64,000 nt of DNA, from contig JAJDCO010000112.1 in NCBI GenBank assembly GCA_029260795.1, positions 1 through 64,000 on the forward strand. The letters are read 5' to 3'. Source of the DNA: Planctomycetota bacterium. GTDB lineage: Bacteria; Planctomycetota; OFTM77. Below the pieces are notes generated by a model, which was given only the letters and a program-made list of their open reading frames with translations, ran no database searches and was not told the origin of the DNA. Both the position numbers and the translations under genes were made by a program. Position 1 is the first letter of the stretch. The number at the start of each line of letters is the position of its first letter. This document shows, piece after piece, positions 45,219 through 54,493 of the stretch.

Positions 45219-45330
45219 CTTGCTGCGCGCGCGGTTCTTGGCGACCGAACGTCACTCGGATGCACGACTCTGCGGGGACGCCACGGCCGACCTCCTCCTT
45301 CGGGCGCGTGACCCGCTCGCTTCGCTGGCG
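45219..45330. repeat. Long intergenic repeat, copy 2
   Basis: About 112 bases, nearly the same as copy 1 at 41311-41424, sharing TGCTGCGCGCGCGGT, TTGGCGACCGAACGTC, GACTCTGCGGGGACG and GACCTCCTCCTTCGGGCGCG. It starts 27 bases after the stop of protein B, again just downstream of a gene end. It merges into a 58-base tandem duplication described next. Confidence 0.75.
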
Positions 45331-45440
45331 GCACTTACCTTGGCGTTGGTTGCGGCTTGGGTCGTTCGGCCCGCGCGCTTCGCTGGCGGCACATACCTTC
45401 GCGGGGGTCGCGGCTGGGGTCGTTCCGCCCGCTTCCCGAG
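45312..45440. repeat. 58-base tandem repeat attached to repeat copy 2
   Basis: Two units, starting at 45312 and 45370, share CGCTTCGCTGGCGGCAC, TACCTT and GGGTCGTTC in the same order, and a third unit begins at 45428. The rest of the 312-base gap up to 45504 should contain the promoter for the next gene; CTAACCTAGTACCTT is its only AT-rich part. Confidence 0.7.
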
Positions 45441-45504
45441 GCTGACGCGATCTTGCTAACCTAGTACCTTCCCGAACGGAGAGGTCGACTCGACAGGTCC
45501 AATC

Positions 45505-47709
45505 ATGATGCGAGCTCATATCGTCCTGGTGTTCCTCCTCGGTGCCGTTGCCGGGTTCTTGCTGCGACCTTGGCTGATCGCGCCGGACCGGTCCACTCGT
45601 TCCGGTGAGGAGGACGTCCAGATCAGTCAACCGGAATCGGCGAGCTCCGCTCCTCCCTCGGCCTCCCAGCTGCCCGTCCTCCCGGTGCACTCGGACGAGC
45701 CGCCGAATCTCGAGACGCACTTCACTCCGGAGCGCGGGGACGGCGTCATTCGGGGCATCGTTCACGACGCAGACGGAGATCCCGTCTCCGGTGCTCGCAT
45801 CGAGGCGATTCCGATCGATGCCGCCGAAGAGGATGAGCCCAGCGCCTGGGAGCTGGACCGCCGGGCATTCCTGCAGCAGTCGGTCGACCGGTTCGACCGC
45901 CAGCGCTCACTCGGCGGCACCGCGACGTCCGGCTCCGACGGCTCCTATGCGATCGGAAGCCTCGCGCGACTCGCCTACCGAGTGCTGGCTCACCATCCGG
46001 AGTGGTCCATCGAGCCCGAGTCTCCAGCGCGTCACTCGGAGGTCGTTCCCGATTCGACCGTCGACTTCGTGGCGACACGTCAGACGCGACTCTCGGTCGA
46101 CGTGATCGATCAGAACGACGCACCGTCGCCACACGCTCGGCTTCATTTCCAAACCAATGGCGTCGACACGACCCGAAGCTGGTCACCGCAACGCCGCGAG
46201 ATTGCCGTGCCTCCCGCCGACTACGAGGCTTGGGCCGAAGCGGGCGATAGCCGTTCGCAGCCTCGCAAGGTCCAGATCGCCGCCGGCCGCGAGAACACCT
46301 TGACCTTTCAGCTCGAGGCACGCACGGGAATCCGGGGGCGCGTCGTCGCGGACGGGAAGCCGGCCTCGCTCGATCGCGTCTGGGTGCAATGCGCCCGTGT
46401 GACGCCCGGTGCGGCCTTCGATGCCGAGCACTGGCGCACAGCCGCCTCCAAGAGCGGATCGCTGGTTCCACCTCGTCTCACGTTCGAGCTGCTCGACCTC
46501 GAGCCGGGCGAGTACCACGTCGGCATCGGTGGGCTGCTGTCGGTTTCGTCGACGGGCCCGCGCGCCATCGAGGTCGTTCGGGTCGAGCCCGGTCAAGTCG
46601 TCGATGTCCTGCTTCACCTCGAGACGCCGCCCGACGAGCGGCTGCTGCGCGTTCACGTGCTCGATGCCGACGGCCAACCGATCGAAGGCGCGGACTTCCA
46701 GATCACTTGGGAAAGCGGCGAGATCTCGGGCTTCGACTGGATCACGGCCCTCGTCGCTGACGACGGCACCCATCTCCTCGAGCTACCGGACGCGTTCTGG
46801 GCCGTGGCGACCGGCGAGCAAGAAGGCGTCGCGACTTTGATCACGAAGGTCTCGGATCAAGGTCCGCGCAAGACGCGCATCGCAGTTCCTCCCGGCTCGG
46901 AGGTGACCGTTCGGTACGAGCCGAAGACCCAGCTCGACTTGACGGTCCTGGGCATCGATCCCGCGAGCTTTGATGGCGCGCTTTCGGCGACCTTGACGAA
47001 GCTCGACGGTGACGCGTCCGAGGCCAGCGACGTCTATGCGTCATTCAGTGACGTCAGCGCCCGGATCGAGCCGGAGGGAAACGCCGCGATCGCGTCCTTG
47101 CAGCCCGGCCGACATCGGCTCGAAATCCGTGTCGCCACGCAGTACTTGAACCTGCTGGAGCAGACGTTCGACCTCGCCCCTGGCGACAACGAGCTGACGG
47201 TGACGCTCCCTCCCCTGTACGAGCTGGCCGTGTCCTTCCCGGATGGCCGGTCGCGGTCGATTTCATTGAACCAGCCCTCGGGTGGAAACATCTATCTGCG
47301 GGCCCAGGCAGCCCGAAGCGGCCGACAGCGATTCCGGGGCATTCCGCCCGGAGATTATCTGCTGCGTGCGCAGGGGGCCGACGGCCCCGGGGTCCTGCGC
47401 GTCAGGATTCCCGCCGACCGGGAGGTCGTCTTCGAGCCTCGCTCACCGAACGCGCTACTCGTCACTCTCAACAGTCGCGACGCTCCGCCCGCCGAGCTCG
47501 GCTTCGAAGACGGAGATCTGATCATCGGTCTGGGCGACACCGAGTTCGAGACCTACGACCAGATCGCCTTGCTCCTCAACAAGTCGTTCCGAGGCGAGGT
47601 CACCCTGATCGTGCTTCGCAATGGCAGCCGTCGCACCATCACGTGCAACCCGTCCGACGTGTTGCGGAGCAGCAAGTTTCATCGCGTGACGCCGACCCTG
47701 CGCGACTGA
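45505..47709 (+). CDS. Membrane-anchored carboxypeptidase-regulatory-like repeat protein C with a C-terminal PDZ domain
   Basis: 734 residues. The N-terminal helix (HIVLVFLLGAVAGFLLRPWLI) anchors it, and a linker rich in Ser and Pro follows. Beta-sandwich repeats run from about residue 80 to 640, for example GVIRGIVHDADGDPVSGARIEA and TGIRGRVVADGKPASL. The last 80 residues look like a PDZ domain: PPAELGFEDGDLIIGLGDTEFETYDQIALLL has the carboxylate-binding loop and the GDxIxxVNG-like turn. PDZ domains bind C-termini of other proteins, so this member may recruit a protease or a partner. It is the third such protein in a row and converges with the sigma-fusion gene after 113 bases. Confidence 0.75.
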   Translation: MMRAHIVLVFLLGAVAGFLLRPWLIAPDRSTRSGEEDVQISQPESASSAPPSASQLPVLPVHSDEPPNLETHFTPERGDGVIRGIVHDADGDPVSGARIEAIPIDAAEEDEPSAWELDRRAFLQQSVDRFDRQRSLGGTATSGSDGSYAIGSLARLAYRVLAHHPEWSIEPESPARHSEVVPDSTVDFVATRQTRLSVDVIDQNDAPSPHARLHFQTNGVDTTRSWSPQRREIAVPPADYEAWAEAGDSRSQPRKVQIAAGRENTLTFQLEARTGIRGRVVADGKPASLDRVWVQCARVTPGAAFDAEHWRTAASKSGSLVPPRLTFELLDLEPGEYHVGIGGLLSVSSTGPRAIEVVRVEPGQVVDVLLHLETPPDERLLRVHVLDADGQPIEGADFQITWESGEISGFDWITALVADDGTHLLELPDAFWAVATGEQEGVATLITKVSDQGPRKTRIAVPPGSEVTVRYEPKTQLDLTVLGIDPASFDGALSATLTKLDGDASEASDVYASFSDVSARIEPEGNAAIASLQPGRHRLEIRVATQYLNLLEQTFDLAPGDNELTVTLPPLYELAVSFPDGRSRSISLNQPSGGNIYLRAQAARSGRQRFRGIPPGDYLLRAQGADGPGVLRVRIPADREVVFEPRSPNALLVTLNSRDAPPAELGFEDGDLIIGLGDTEFETYDQIALLLNKSFRGEVTLIVLRNGSRRTITCNPSDVLRSSKFHRVTPTLRD

Positions 47710-47822
47710 CGATCGGCGCTTGCGTGATGGCGCCCGTGCCACTTGCCTCGATCGCGGGTTGGCGCGCAAATCAATGCCAAGGCGACGAAGGTACCTCAAG
47801 AGAACCGCGCGCGGAGCAAGCG

Positions 47823-50651
47823 CTATCGAGGAGCCACGAGCACGATCGAGGGAGCGTCGATGGAGACGGTCGTCGAGGGGCGCACGCGCGAGCGCCGAGC
47901 CTCGAGCAGACCGATCTTGGCTTCAGTCAGAGGCAGGCCTTCGATGTGGAATCGGCCTTCCGAATCGCAAGCCACCGTCGAGCATCCGAGCTCGATCGGA
48001 TGGTGCTCCAACGGTAGCAGCAGGCAGACGAGTGCACCGGCCACTCCCTCACCCGCGGCGTCGACGACGCGCCCGTCCGCGGACCGTCCCGGCTCGAGGA
48101 CGATCGTCAGCTCGTGAGCGCCAGCTCCGGGCTGCACGGTGATCCCACTGCGCCGGGGAGCGTGACCCCGGGCGGCGGCCCAAACCTCGTATCGCCTCGC
48201 CGCCAACTGTCGCCAGGCCCACTCGCCGATCGTGTTCGTGACGCCCTGGGCCGGAAAGGGAGCCTCGTCATACAGAAGATAGATTTCGGCGCCGGGCAAG
48301 GGTCGGCGATCGGTGTCGACGACGCGAACCGTGAGCCTCTCCTGCCCCAGCTCCGAGACGACCAGGCGGTGGTCGCCCGTCCCCGTTTCGGCAACGAGCG
48401 GCTCGGCGCAGAGGCCCGGCTGGGCGACGACCAAGCGGTACGATCCAGGCTCGAGGTGCTCGAAGCGAAAGCCCGAGTCGTCGGACTGAACCTGACCGGC
48501 TACTTCGCCATTTCCGATCGGAAACGCAAAGACCCGATTGGGCGCTGGCTCGCCTCGCTCGTCGACGACCGTGCCCGCAATCCAGCTCACCTCGCGCTCG
48601 GGTAGACACAGATCGACACGCGTCGTCTCCCGCCCAATGTTCAGCGGCTCGCCATCGAGGCGCCGGCCATCCTGGCCCCAAGCCTCGATCCGATACGGAC
48701 CGGGCGCGAGGTGCTCGAAGGCGAACTCACCGCCCTCGGACACCTCGGCGTGCGGACTCGGAATCGGTTGAAGCGGCTGAAGACGGATCGTGGCACCGTC
48801 GACCGGTGCCCCCGACTCGGTGCGAATCGTGCCCTGCACCCGCCCCCCTCGATCGAGCCGCATGCGATGGACGGGAGCCGAGTCGTCGACGCTGGCTCGA
48901 ATCCCTCCGCTGACGAAGGGCGCGAAGCCGTCGGCGATCGTGACCATCACCAGGTCCCGGTCCAAGGGCAACCGATCGAAAGACGCTTCGCCATTCTCGA
49001 GCGTGAGTTGGCGACGGCCCTGTTGCTGGAAGAGCTGTTGCTGCCGAGATCGATGGGCCTCTCCGAGCATGAAGACGACGGCCCCGAGAATCGGCTCTTC
49101 GTCGTCGTCCAAGACGACCGCCCGGATACGGCCGGTCCACGCCAGCTCGAGCTCCAGGTGCAGTGTGTCGTGCTTCTCTCCCACGACGATCTCGGTCAGC
49201 ATCAGATCGTCGGTTTCGCCGAGTCCACGGGAGAGGCCTCCGGCAGTGAGAATCACGGAACCGGCTTTCAGGCCGTCGCGTGTTCGAAAGCCACCCGCAC
49301 CGTCGGTGGTGCCGACCTCGAACGGGACGCGCTCGGAGCGGTGGAATCCGACGAGTCGAACGCCTGGCACCGGTCGTCGCGAGACGGTGTCGACGACCCG
49401 TCCCGCGACGTGAAAGCGCGGCTCGGCGAGGAGCAGGACCTCGTCCGCCGCCGACGAGGTCACAAGAACGGCCTGGCTATCGAAGATCCAGTCGACCGCC
49501 CGAAGACCGCGGGCAGCTCGGGCGGATCCCGGCGCGGAGCGGACATCCGCCAAGATCCAGCGCCCTGCCTCGAGTCCCGAAACGAGAAAGCGACCCCCGG
49601 AGTCCGTCTCCGTCTCGCGAGCGCCGGTCGTGCCCGGAGACTGGATCCGAACGAGGACTCCTGGCACCGGTGACCGATCGCGCTGATTCAAGACTCGGCC
49701 GCGAAGCGACTGCCCATCACGAGCGGGCCCCGAGGCCGTTTCTTCTACCTTGGCCAGAATCGAGCCTTCGATCGGCTCGAGCCGCATCGAGCGTTCGGGA
49801 TTCTCCGGTCGGGGTGCGGCAGCGATCGCAGGATTCGATACCGCCGCAGGCTCGATGGGACTCGCACTCGTCGAGGCGACGCTCGAGAAGGAGCCCAGCC
49901 AAGCGGCCGAGCCGAGGCCGAGGGCGAGGAGCAAGAGAAGCGCGATGGCGGCCGTGGCTGTCCATTTCATCACGAGAAGGGCTCCCACTCCAACGGTGCC
50001 ACCGACGATCGTTCCGGTTGCGGCCAGAGTCGACGACCTCTCGACCGCCACCAGACGAGACGAGACGATCCGTTCCGTCAACTCAGCTGCGACGCCTAAC
50101 GCCAAGCACGCCACCGAGAGCCGCTCCCCCAGCGAATCGCGCAGACGATCGCGGGCGATCTGGATGCGCTTGCGGGCCGTGTCGGGCGAGAGGTCCAGCG
50201 CACGAGCCACGTCGCGGGTCGACTGGTCGAGGAAATAGAAGAGGGTCAACGGCACGCGCAGCGACTCGGGGAGCCGCGCGACTTCGTCGAGGACGAGGCT
50301 TCGCGTCTCGGCGTCCTCGACGGCATCCGAGCGCACCTTGTCGTCACCCGGCAGGCGCTGCCAAAAACCTTGCTGGAGCCGCTCGTCGCGATCTTGGCGG
50401 CGGCGCTCTGCCGCCGCCACGCGCCGTACGATCGTGAGCAGCCAGGCGCCAAAGCGGTCGGGGTCCCGAAGAGAAGCCAGGCGCTCGAGTGCCTGTGCCC
50501 AAGCCTCTTGAACGATCTCTTCGCTGCGGTCGATCGAGCGCGTGAGCGAGAACGCGAAGCCGAGCGCGCTCCGAAGATGACGCTCGACGAGCGCGGTCAG
50601 TGCGGCTCGATCGCCCTTCTGTGCTCTTTCGATCAATCGACGGTCAGTCAC
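47823..50651 (-). CDS. ECF sigma factor fused through a membrane helix to carboxypeptidase-regulatory-like repeats
   Basis: 942 residues from a GTG. Residues 1-180 are an ECF sigma factor: region 2 spans about 20-90 (RSEEIVQEAWAQALERL and FGAWLLTIVRRVAA) and region 4 about 125-175 (LPESLRVPLTLFYFLDQSTRDVARAL, SPDTARKRIQIARDRL). After a short linker, residues 212-252 are glycine-rich and then strongly hydrophobic (ATAAIALLLLLALGLGSAAW), a membrane helix. The remaining 680 residues are beta-sandwich repeats (GRFLVSGLEAGRWILADV, GEFAFEHLAPGPYRIEAW) like those of the three adjacent membrane proteins. The chain would tether a sigma factor to the membrane with a large sensor outside. Release may need proteolysis. 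No separate anti-sigma gene adjoins it. Confidence 0.85.
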   Translation of the reverse strand: MTDRRLIERAQKGDRAALTALVERHLRSALGFAFSLTRSIDRSEEIVQEAWAQALERLASLRDPDRFGAWLLTIVRRVAAAERRRQDRDERLQQGFWQRLPGDDKVRSDAVEDAETRSLVLDEVARLPESLRVPLTLFYFLDQSTRDVARALDLSPDTARKRIQIARDRLRDSLGERLSVACLALGVAAELTERIVSSRLVAVERSSTLAATGTIVGGTVGVGALLVMKWTATAAIALLLLLALGLGSAAWLGSFSSVASTSASPIEPAAVSNPAIAAAPRPENPERSMRLEPIEGSILAKVEETASGPARDGQSLRGRVLNQRDRSPVPGVLVRIQSPGTTGARETETDSGGRFLVSGLEAGRWILADVRSAPGSARAARGLRAVDWIFDSQAVLVTSSAADEVLLLAEPRFHVAGRVVDTVSRRPVPGVRLVGFHRSERVPFEVGTTDGAGGFRTRDGLKAGSVILTAGGLSRGLGETDDLMLTEIVVGEKHDTLHLELELAWTGRIRAVVLDDDEEPILGAVVFMLGEAHRSRQQQLFQQQGRRQLTLENGEASFDRLPLDRDLVMVTIADGFAPFVSGGIRASVDDSAPVHRMRLDRGGRVQGTIRTESGAPVDGATIRLQPLQPIPSPHAEVSEGGEFAFEHLAPGPYRIEAWGQDGRRLDGEPLNIGRETTRVDLCLPEREVSWIAGTVVDERGEPAPNRVFAFPIGNGEVAGQVQSDDSGFRFEHLEPGSYRLVVAQPGLCAEPLVAETGTGDHRLVVSELGQERLTVRVVDTDRRPLPGAEIYLLYDEAPFPAQGVTNTIGEWAWRQLAARRYEVWAAARGHAPRRSGITVQPGAGAHELTIVLEPGRSADGRVVDAAGEGVAGALVCLLLPLEHHPIELGCSTVACDSEGRFHIEGLPLTEAKIGLLEARRSRVRPSTTVSIDAPSIVLVAPR

Positions 50652-50797
50652 GCGTCACGCCATCCGCTTCGAAGTGCCTTGTCTATCGAAGCAGAGGCGT
50701 GAGCGGGAAGGAATGTGAAAAGAAAATGTAGCCGGGGACCTGTAGTGCCGCTTGCGGCTTCTGTTGCGCTGCCTGGGGTCTGTGACGGCGCCCGTTT

Positions 50798-51170
50798 CCG
50801 CTTGCTTCGCTTGCGGGCGACGTCTTCCGAGATTGCTGGCGCGGCACGACCGCTTCGCTTTGCGCGCGGTTCTGTCGGGCCTTTGCCGGGTCCACGGCCG
50901 TTGCTCTGGGGGACGTCGGGGACGACCTCCTCCGTTTGGACGCCGGTGCCGCTTGCTTCGCTTGCGGGCGACGTCTTCCCAGACTGCTGGCGCGCACGAC
51001 CGCTTCGCTTTGCGCGCGGTTCTGTCGCCTTTGCCGGGTCCACGGCCGTTGCTCTGGGGGACGTCGGGGACGACCTCCTCCGTTTGGACGCCGGTGCCGC
51101 TTGCTTCGCTCGCGGGCGACGTCTTCCGAGATTGCTGGCGCATCCGACCGCTTCGCTTTGCGCGCGGTTC
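50798..51170. repeat. Tandem ~150-base intergenic repeat, 2.5 units
   Basis: Units begin at 50798, 50949 and 51097 (periods 151 and 148); the last is truncated. Each contains CCGCTTGCTTCGCT, GGGCGACGTCTTCC, CGCTTTGCGCGCGGTTC and GACGACCTCCTCCGTTTGGA. Blocks correspond in order to the repeat at 41311 and 45219, so all belong to one mosaic family. It fills most of the 629-base gap between the two sigma-system loci. Minus-strand frames are open across it and encode Arg/Lys-rich peptide, but they look like repeat sequence, not a gene. There are no unique spacers of the kind a CRISPR array would have. Confidence 0.8.
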
Positions 51171-51218
51171 CCTTCTTTGCGGTTCCCTTCTTCGCGGCGC
51201 GGTTCCTTTTCAAAAGAG

Positions 51219-51252
51219 CACGGGGCGCCCTCCCGAAGGAGAACGCCCCGTG
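51219..51252 (-). terminator. Rho-independent terminator of the anti-sigma gene
   Basis: Read on the minus strand, CACGGGGCG and CGCCCCGTG form a 9-base-pair stem, with further pairing in the loop, followed by CTCTTTTG. It lies 29 bases after the stop codon of the VIT/VWA anti-sigma gene. Stem and T-run orientation fit that gene. Confidence 0.7.
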
Positions 51253-51280
51253 ATCGATCGAAGAATGTTCTGTCACTCCC

Positions 51281-54200
51281 TCAGGGGCGAGCGACGGTGA
51301 CTGTCCTGCGCGGTGCCGTCGGCTGTCCGGCTGGTCGGAAGCTCAGCTCGACGGTCGAGCCGCTCGCTTGAAGCAACAGCGACTCAAAGTGCGTGAAGCC
51401 GCGGAGCTCGATGCCGTTGAGGGCACACAGCACTTCACCGAGCGACACATCCGCCTGCCGTTGCAGCTCCAACCCTTCGTCCAGGGCCGCCACGCTGATC
51501 TCGCCGCTGGCATCGAGGTAGAGCGTCACACCCCAGGCATCGATGCGGCGCGCCGTGCCGACTCGCTCGTTCCCCACCGCCGTCGCGCGGTTCACGAAGG
51601 CCGGAACCTCGACGGGCTGCAGGATCTTGAGCGGACGACCGTTGCCGACGATGCGCGACTCGTCCACGGCGACGAAGGCCGTGTACTGGCTGACGAGCTG
51701 AAAGTCCACGGCCAGATCGCGGATCTCGGTCCGAATCGCCTCGGGATCTTCGGGCTGTCCGAGCAAGCCTCGGCTCAGGTCGGCGATCTTGCTCCGCGCC
51801 CACACCGGCGCCAATGCCGCGTGAGACTCGGCGAGCTCGGGCAAGCGAACCGGCAAGACCAACGAGACGTCTCGCACTCCCGCTTGCCCCTTCACGACGA
51901 GCTGCCCTTCGGCCGCGCCATCGTACCGGCCCACGATCACGATCGGCTGCCCGGCAAACAGATCTCTCGGATTGCTCGGATAGACGTCCGTCACCGGCAA
52001 GCCACTCCAGTCGAAGGCGATGTCGGTCAGGACTGGCGAGTCCATGAAGCCGAAGAACTGATTCGACGCGTCTTTTGCCGCTTCGGGATCGTTGGGTAGC
52101 AGGACCATCGACTGCCCGCGACCCTCCTGGGCGATCCCCTCGATCAGCATGCGATTGACGCTGGAGCCGACTCCGAATGCATACCAGCGAGCGTGCTGGC
52201 CATGGCTCTTGATCAGGCTGAGGATCGCATCCTCGTTGCCGATGTAGCCATCCGTGAGGAAGCACACCATCTGGATATGGTTCTCGTCCGCGGGCGTATC
52301 GAGAAAAGCCCGAACGCCCTTGAGCATCTCCGTGCCGCCCGCGCCCTTCAAAGTCTCCACGTATGAGAGGCCGCGCTGGACGTTCTCGGGTGAGTTCTCG
52401 AGGCTCTTCTGTGCGAGCTGTCCCGCGCTTCCGGCGAACTGGATGATGTTGAAGCGATCTTGCGGCCGCAGGGACTCGAGCGTTCGCTTGACCATGTCTT
52501 TGCAAAGCTGGATCGGCGTGCCGTTCATCGAGCCCGAGTTGTCGATCACGAAGGTGATCTCGCGGGGCGTGACGTCGGCATCGGCCGGCGAGAGCTGCGG
52601 AACGAGCATCAGGCTGAAGAAGCCGCCGAGCTTCTGGGTGCGATGCGTCAACAAGCCGAGCTGGAGCTGAGGGCCCGTGACGCGATAGCGCAGCACGAAG
52701 TCGCGATTCGGAATCGCGTCGTGGCTCGCCAGCTCGACCTTCGCCTTCTCGGCCGCCACCGGCTCGACGTCGATGTCGTGGGTCGGCGAAGTGACGTCGC
52801 TCAGCAGCACGCCCGCGTCGATTCGGACCCGCAGCGAGATGTCGTGTCCGGAGCGCTCGCCTTCCTTCAACACCGGCGGCGTGATGCGACTGGCATCGGC
52901 AACCTGATCGGTGTTCGGCGACGTGCCACTGCCCGAGTTGCCCTCGATCGAAGGCTCGGCCACGACGTCCGGATCGGCGGGACCGGTCGCATCCGAGACC
53001 GCGCGCGGCGAGCCCGGGATGTAGCGCGGTCCGACGACCATCGGGAACAAGTACTCGTACTCACCGTCCTGGTAGTCGAGGGTGTGGAAGTAGGTGATGT
53101 CGATGTCGACGGTTCCACCCGGCTCGATATTGGCCACGCTCTGGGTGAAGATGTTGGTCCGCTCCTGCGTCAGCAGACTGGCGGTCTGACCGCGAGCCTT
53201 GGCAGCCGCGTAGATCTGCTCCGCTTCTTCTCGCGGACGCACGATGCCGACGATCTTGCGATCGCCCACCTGCATGACGAAGCCATTGATGGCGGCGTTC
53301 GTCGGCAGCGGGAACACGTAGACCGCTTCAATCGCTTCAGTGTAAGGATTGCCGAAGCGCTGCAGGACGCGGGTGCGGGCCAGGAAGCCCGAGATCTCCG
53401 CGTCGACGTCGGTGTGCTCGAGCGGGAACTGACCGAGCACCTCTCCGCCGGGACGTTGCGCCTTGAGCGTCCCTTCGGTCGCGGGACCGTCCAGCGCGGC
53501 GCTCAGCGAGATCCTCCTCGCCTCTTCCTCGTCGCCCAGGAGGGTCGTCGTGTCCTGGGTTTTGGCGAGTCCGAGTGTCTGTTTGAGTACCTTGAGCCGA
53601 ACCTGGGCGTCTCGCGCGAGAACTTGGCGCCCGCCTTCAGAGCCCCGGCCCAAGAGGGAGCCTTTGTCACCCGTCACCTCCATCGACCTCGGCAACTGGT
53701 TCGCCCCGTCTCGGACGGCCGAGTAGGCGAAACGTCCCGGGTTGGTGCCGAGGTATCCCAACGCCTCGAGCTCCCGGGTGGCTGGCGCATCGGTGATGGC
53801 ATACACTTCGTCCGCGGACAGGAGCTGTTGCTCCACTGCCGCCACCTGAGCTCGCACGAATCGCCTCTGCAGCTCCTCTTGTTGAGGCACGAGTCCCAAC
53901 GCGTCCTGCGGAGACTCGGAGAGGTCCATCATTTCCTTGAGGGCGCTCTGCCAGGCTGCGTCCCGCGCCTTCTTCTCGGCCTCGTGCCGAACGCTCGAAG
54001 GATCGAGATCGAGAGTCATCACGCTTTCGGACACCTTCGAGTCTTCGCCTCCGGGGAGGTCGACTCCTCGAGCCAACTCCCGAGAGGATCGACTCTCCGA
54101 CGCGATCTGGCTCGTCAGCTCCGAGCGCCCGAAGGGCTGCACGTCGCTCGATGCATCCGATTGCTGCTGGATCCGTGTCCAGACCCAGCCCGCGGCCAAC

Positions 54201-54493
54201 CCGAGGAGCATCAAGCCGGCCGCGACGAGAACGACGCGTCCGACCGGCCAACTTCGGGAGGCGCTCGCCGTCGGAGACGGCGGTCCCACTCGATCAGGGA
54301 GGGGAGGCAATGCCTTCGGCGCCTGACCGCCGGCCGCCTCGTAGATCTGCCCGATGACGCCGTGGAGCTCGCCGAGCTCGGCCCGACAGAACTCACACGA
54401 CTCGAGATGGGACTCGAGTGCGCCGCGCGCCCATCCGTCGACCTCACCCAGCGCGTAGCTGCCCAGGTACTGCTGTGCTTCGTGGCACTTCAT
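51281..54493 (-). CDS. Anti-sigma factor with zinc finger, membrane helix, VIT, VWA and PDZ-like domains
   Basis: 1070 residues from the ATG at 54493, overlapping the sigma gene by four bases. Residues 1-45 form a zinc-binding anti-sigma domain (CHEAQQYLGSYALGE, HLESCEFCRAEL with the HxxxCxxC motif). A membrane helix lies at about 84-105. Residues about 400-540 are a VIT domain (VDAEISGFLARTRVLQRFGN, EAVYVFPLPTNAAINGF). A von Willebrand A domain follows, with the metal site DNSGSMNG at Asp651 and FLTDG later. The final 80 residues resemble a PDZ domain (VSLGEVLCALNGIELRGFTHFESLLLQ). The cytoplasmic zinc finger would hold the cognate sigma factor while the outer VIT-VWA part senses a ligand or neighbouring protein. 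Confidence 0.88.
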   Translation of the reverse strand: MKCHEAQQYLGSYALGEVDGWARGALESHLESCEFCRAELGELHGVIGQIYEAAGGQAPKALPPLPDRVGPPSPTASASRSWPVGRVVLVAAGLMLLGLAAGWVWTRIQQQSDASSDVQPFGRSELTSQIASESRSSRELARGVDLPGGEDSKVSESVMTLDLDPSSVRHEAEKKARDAAWQSALKEMMDLSESPQDALGLVPQQEELQRRFVRAQVAAVEQQLLSADEVYAITDAPATRELEALGYLGTNPGRFAYSAVRDGANQLPRSMEVTGDKGSLLGRGSEGGRQVLARDAQVRLKVLKQTLGLAKTQDTTTLLGDEEEARRISLSAALDGPATEGTLKAQRPGGEVLGQFPLEHTDVDAEISGFLARTRVLQRFGNPYTEAIEAVYVFPLPTNAAINGFVMQVGDRKIVGIVRPREEAEQIYAAAKARGQTASLLTQERTNIFTQSVANIEPGGTVDIDITYFHTLDYQDGEYEYLFPMVVGPRYIPGSPRAVSDATGPADPDVVAEPSIEGNSGSGTSPNTDQVADASRITPPVLKEGERSGHDISLRVRIDAGVLLSDVTSPTHDIDVEPVAAEKAKVELASHDAIPNRDFVLRYRVTGPQLQLGLLTHRTQKLGGFFSLMLVPQLSPADADVTPREITFVIDNSGSMNGTPIQLCKDMVKRTLESLRPQDRFNIIQFAGSAGQLAQKSLENSPENVQRGLSYVETLKGAGGTEMLKGVRAFLDTPADENHIQMVCFLTDGYIGNEDAILSLIKSHGQHARWYAFGVGSSVNRMLIEGIAQEGRGQSMVLLPNDPEAAKDASNQFFGFMDSPVLTDIAFDWSGLPVTDVYPSNPRDLFAGQPIVIVGRYDGAAEGQLVVKGQAGVRDVSLVLPVRLPELAESHAALAPVWARSKIADLSRGLLGQPEDPEAIRTEIRDLAVDFQLVSQYTAFVAVDESRIVGNGRPLKILQPVEVPAFVNRATAVGNERVGTARRIDAWGVTLYLDASGEISVAALDEGLELQRQADVSLGEVLCALNGIELRGFTHFESLLLQASGSTVELSFRPAGQPTAPRRTVTVARP

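Noticed and set aside
50798..51170. Possible CRISPR array
   Set aside because: The units are about 150 bases long, adjoin directly and are similar over their full length; there are no unique spacers and no cas genes.
50683..51276. Minus-strand open frame coding an Arg/Lys-rich repeated peptide
   Set aside because: It follows exactly the tandem DNA repeat, overlaps a terminator, and has no convincing ribosome-binding site. I treat it as repeat DNA, though the frame conservation is mentioned as a finding.
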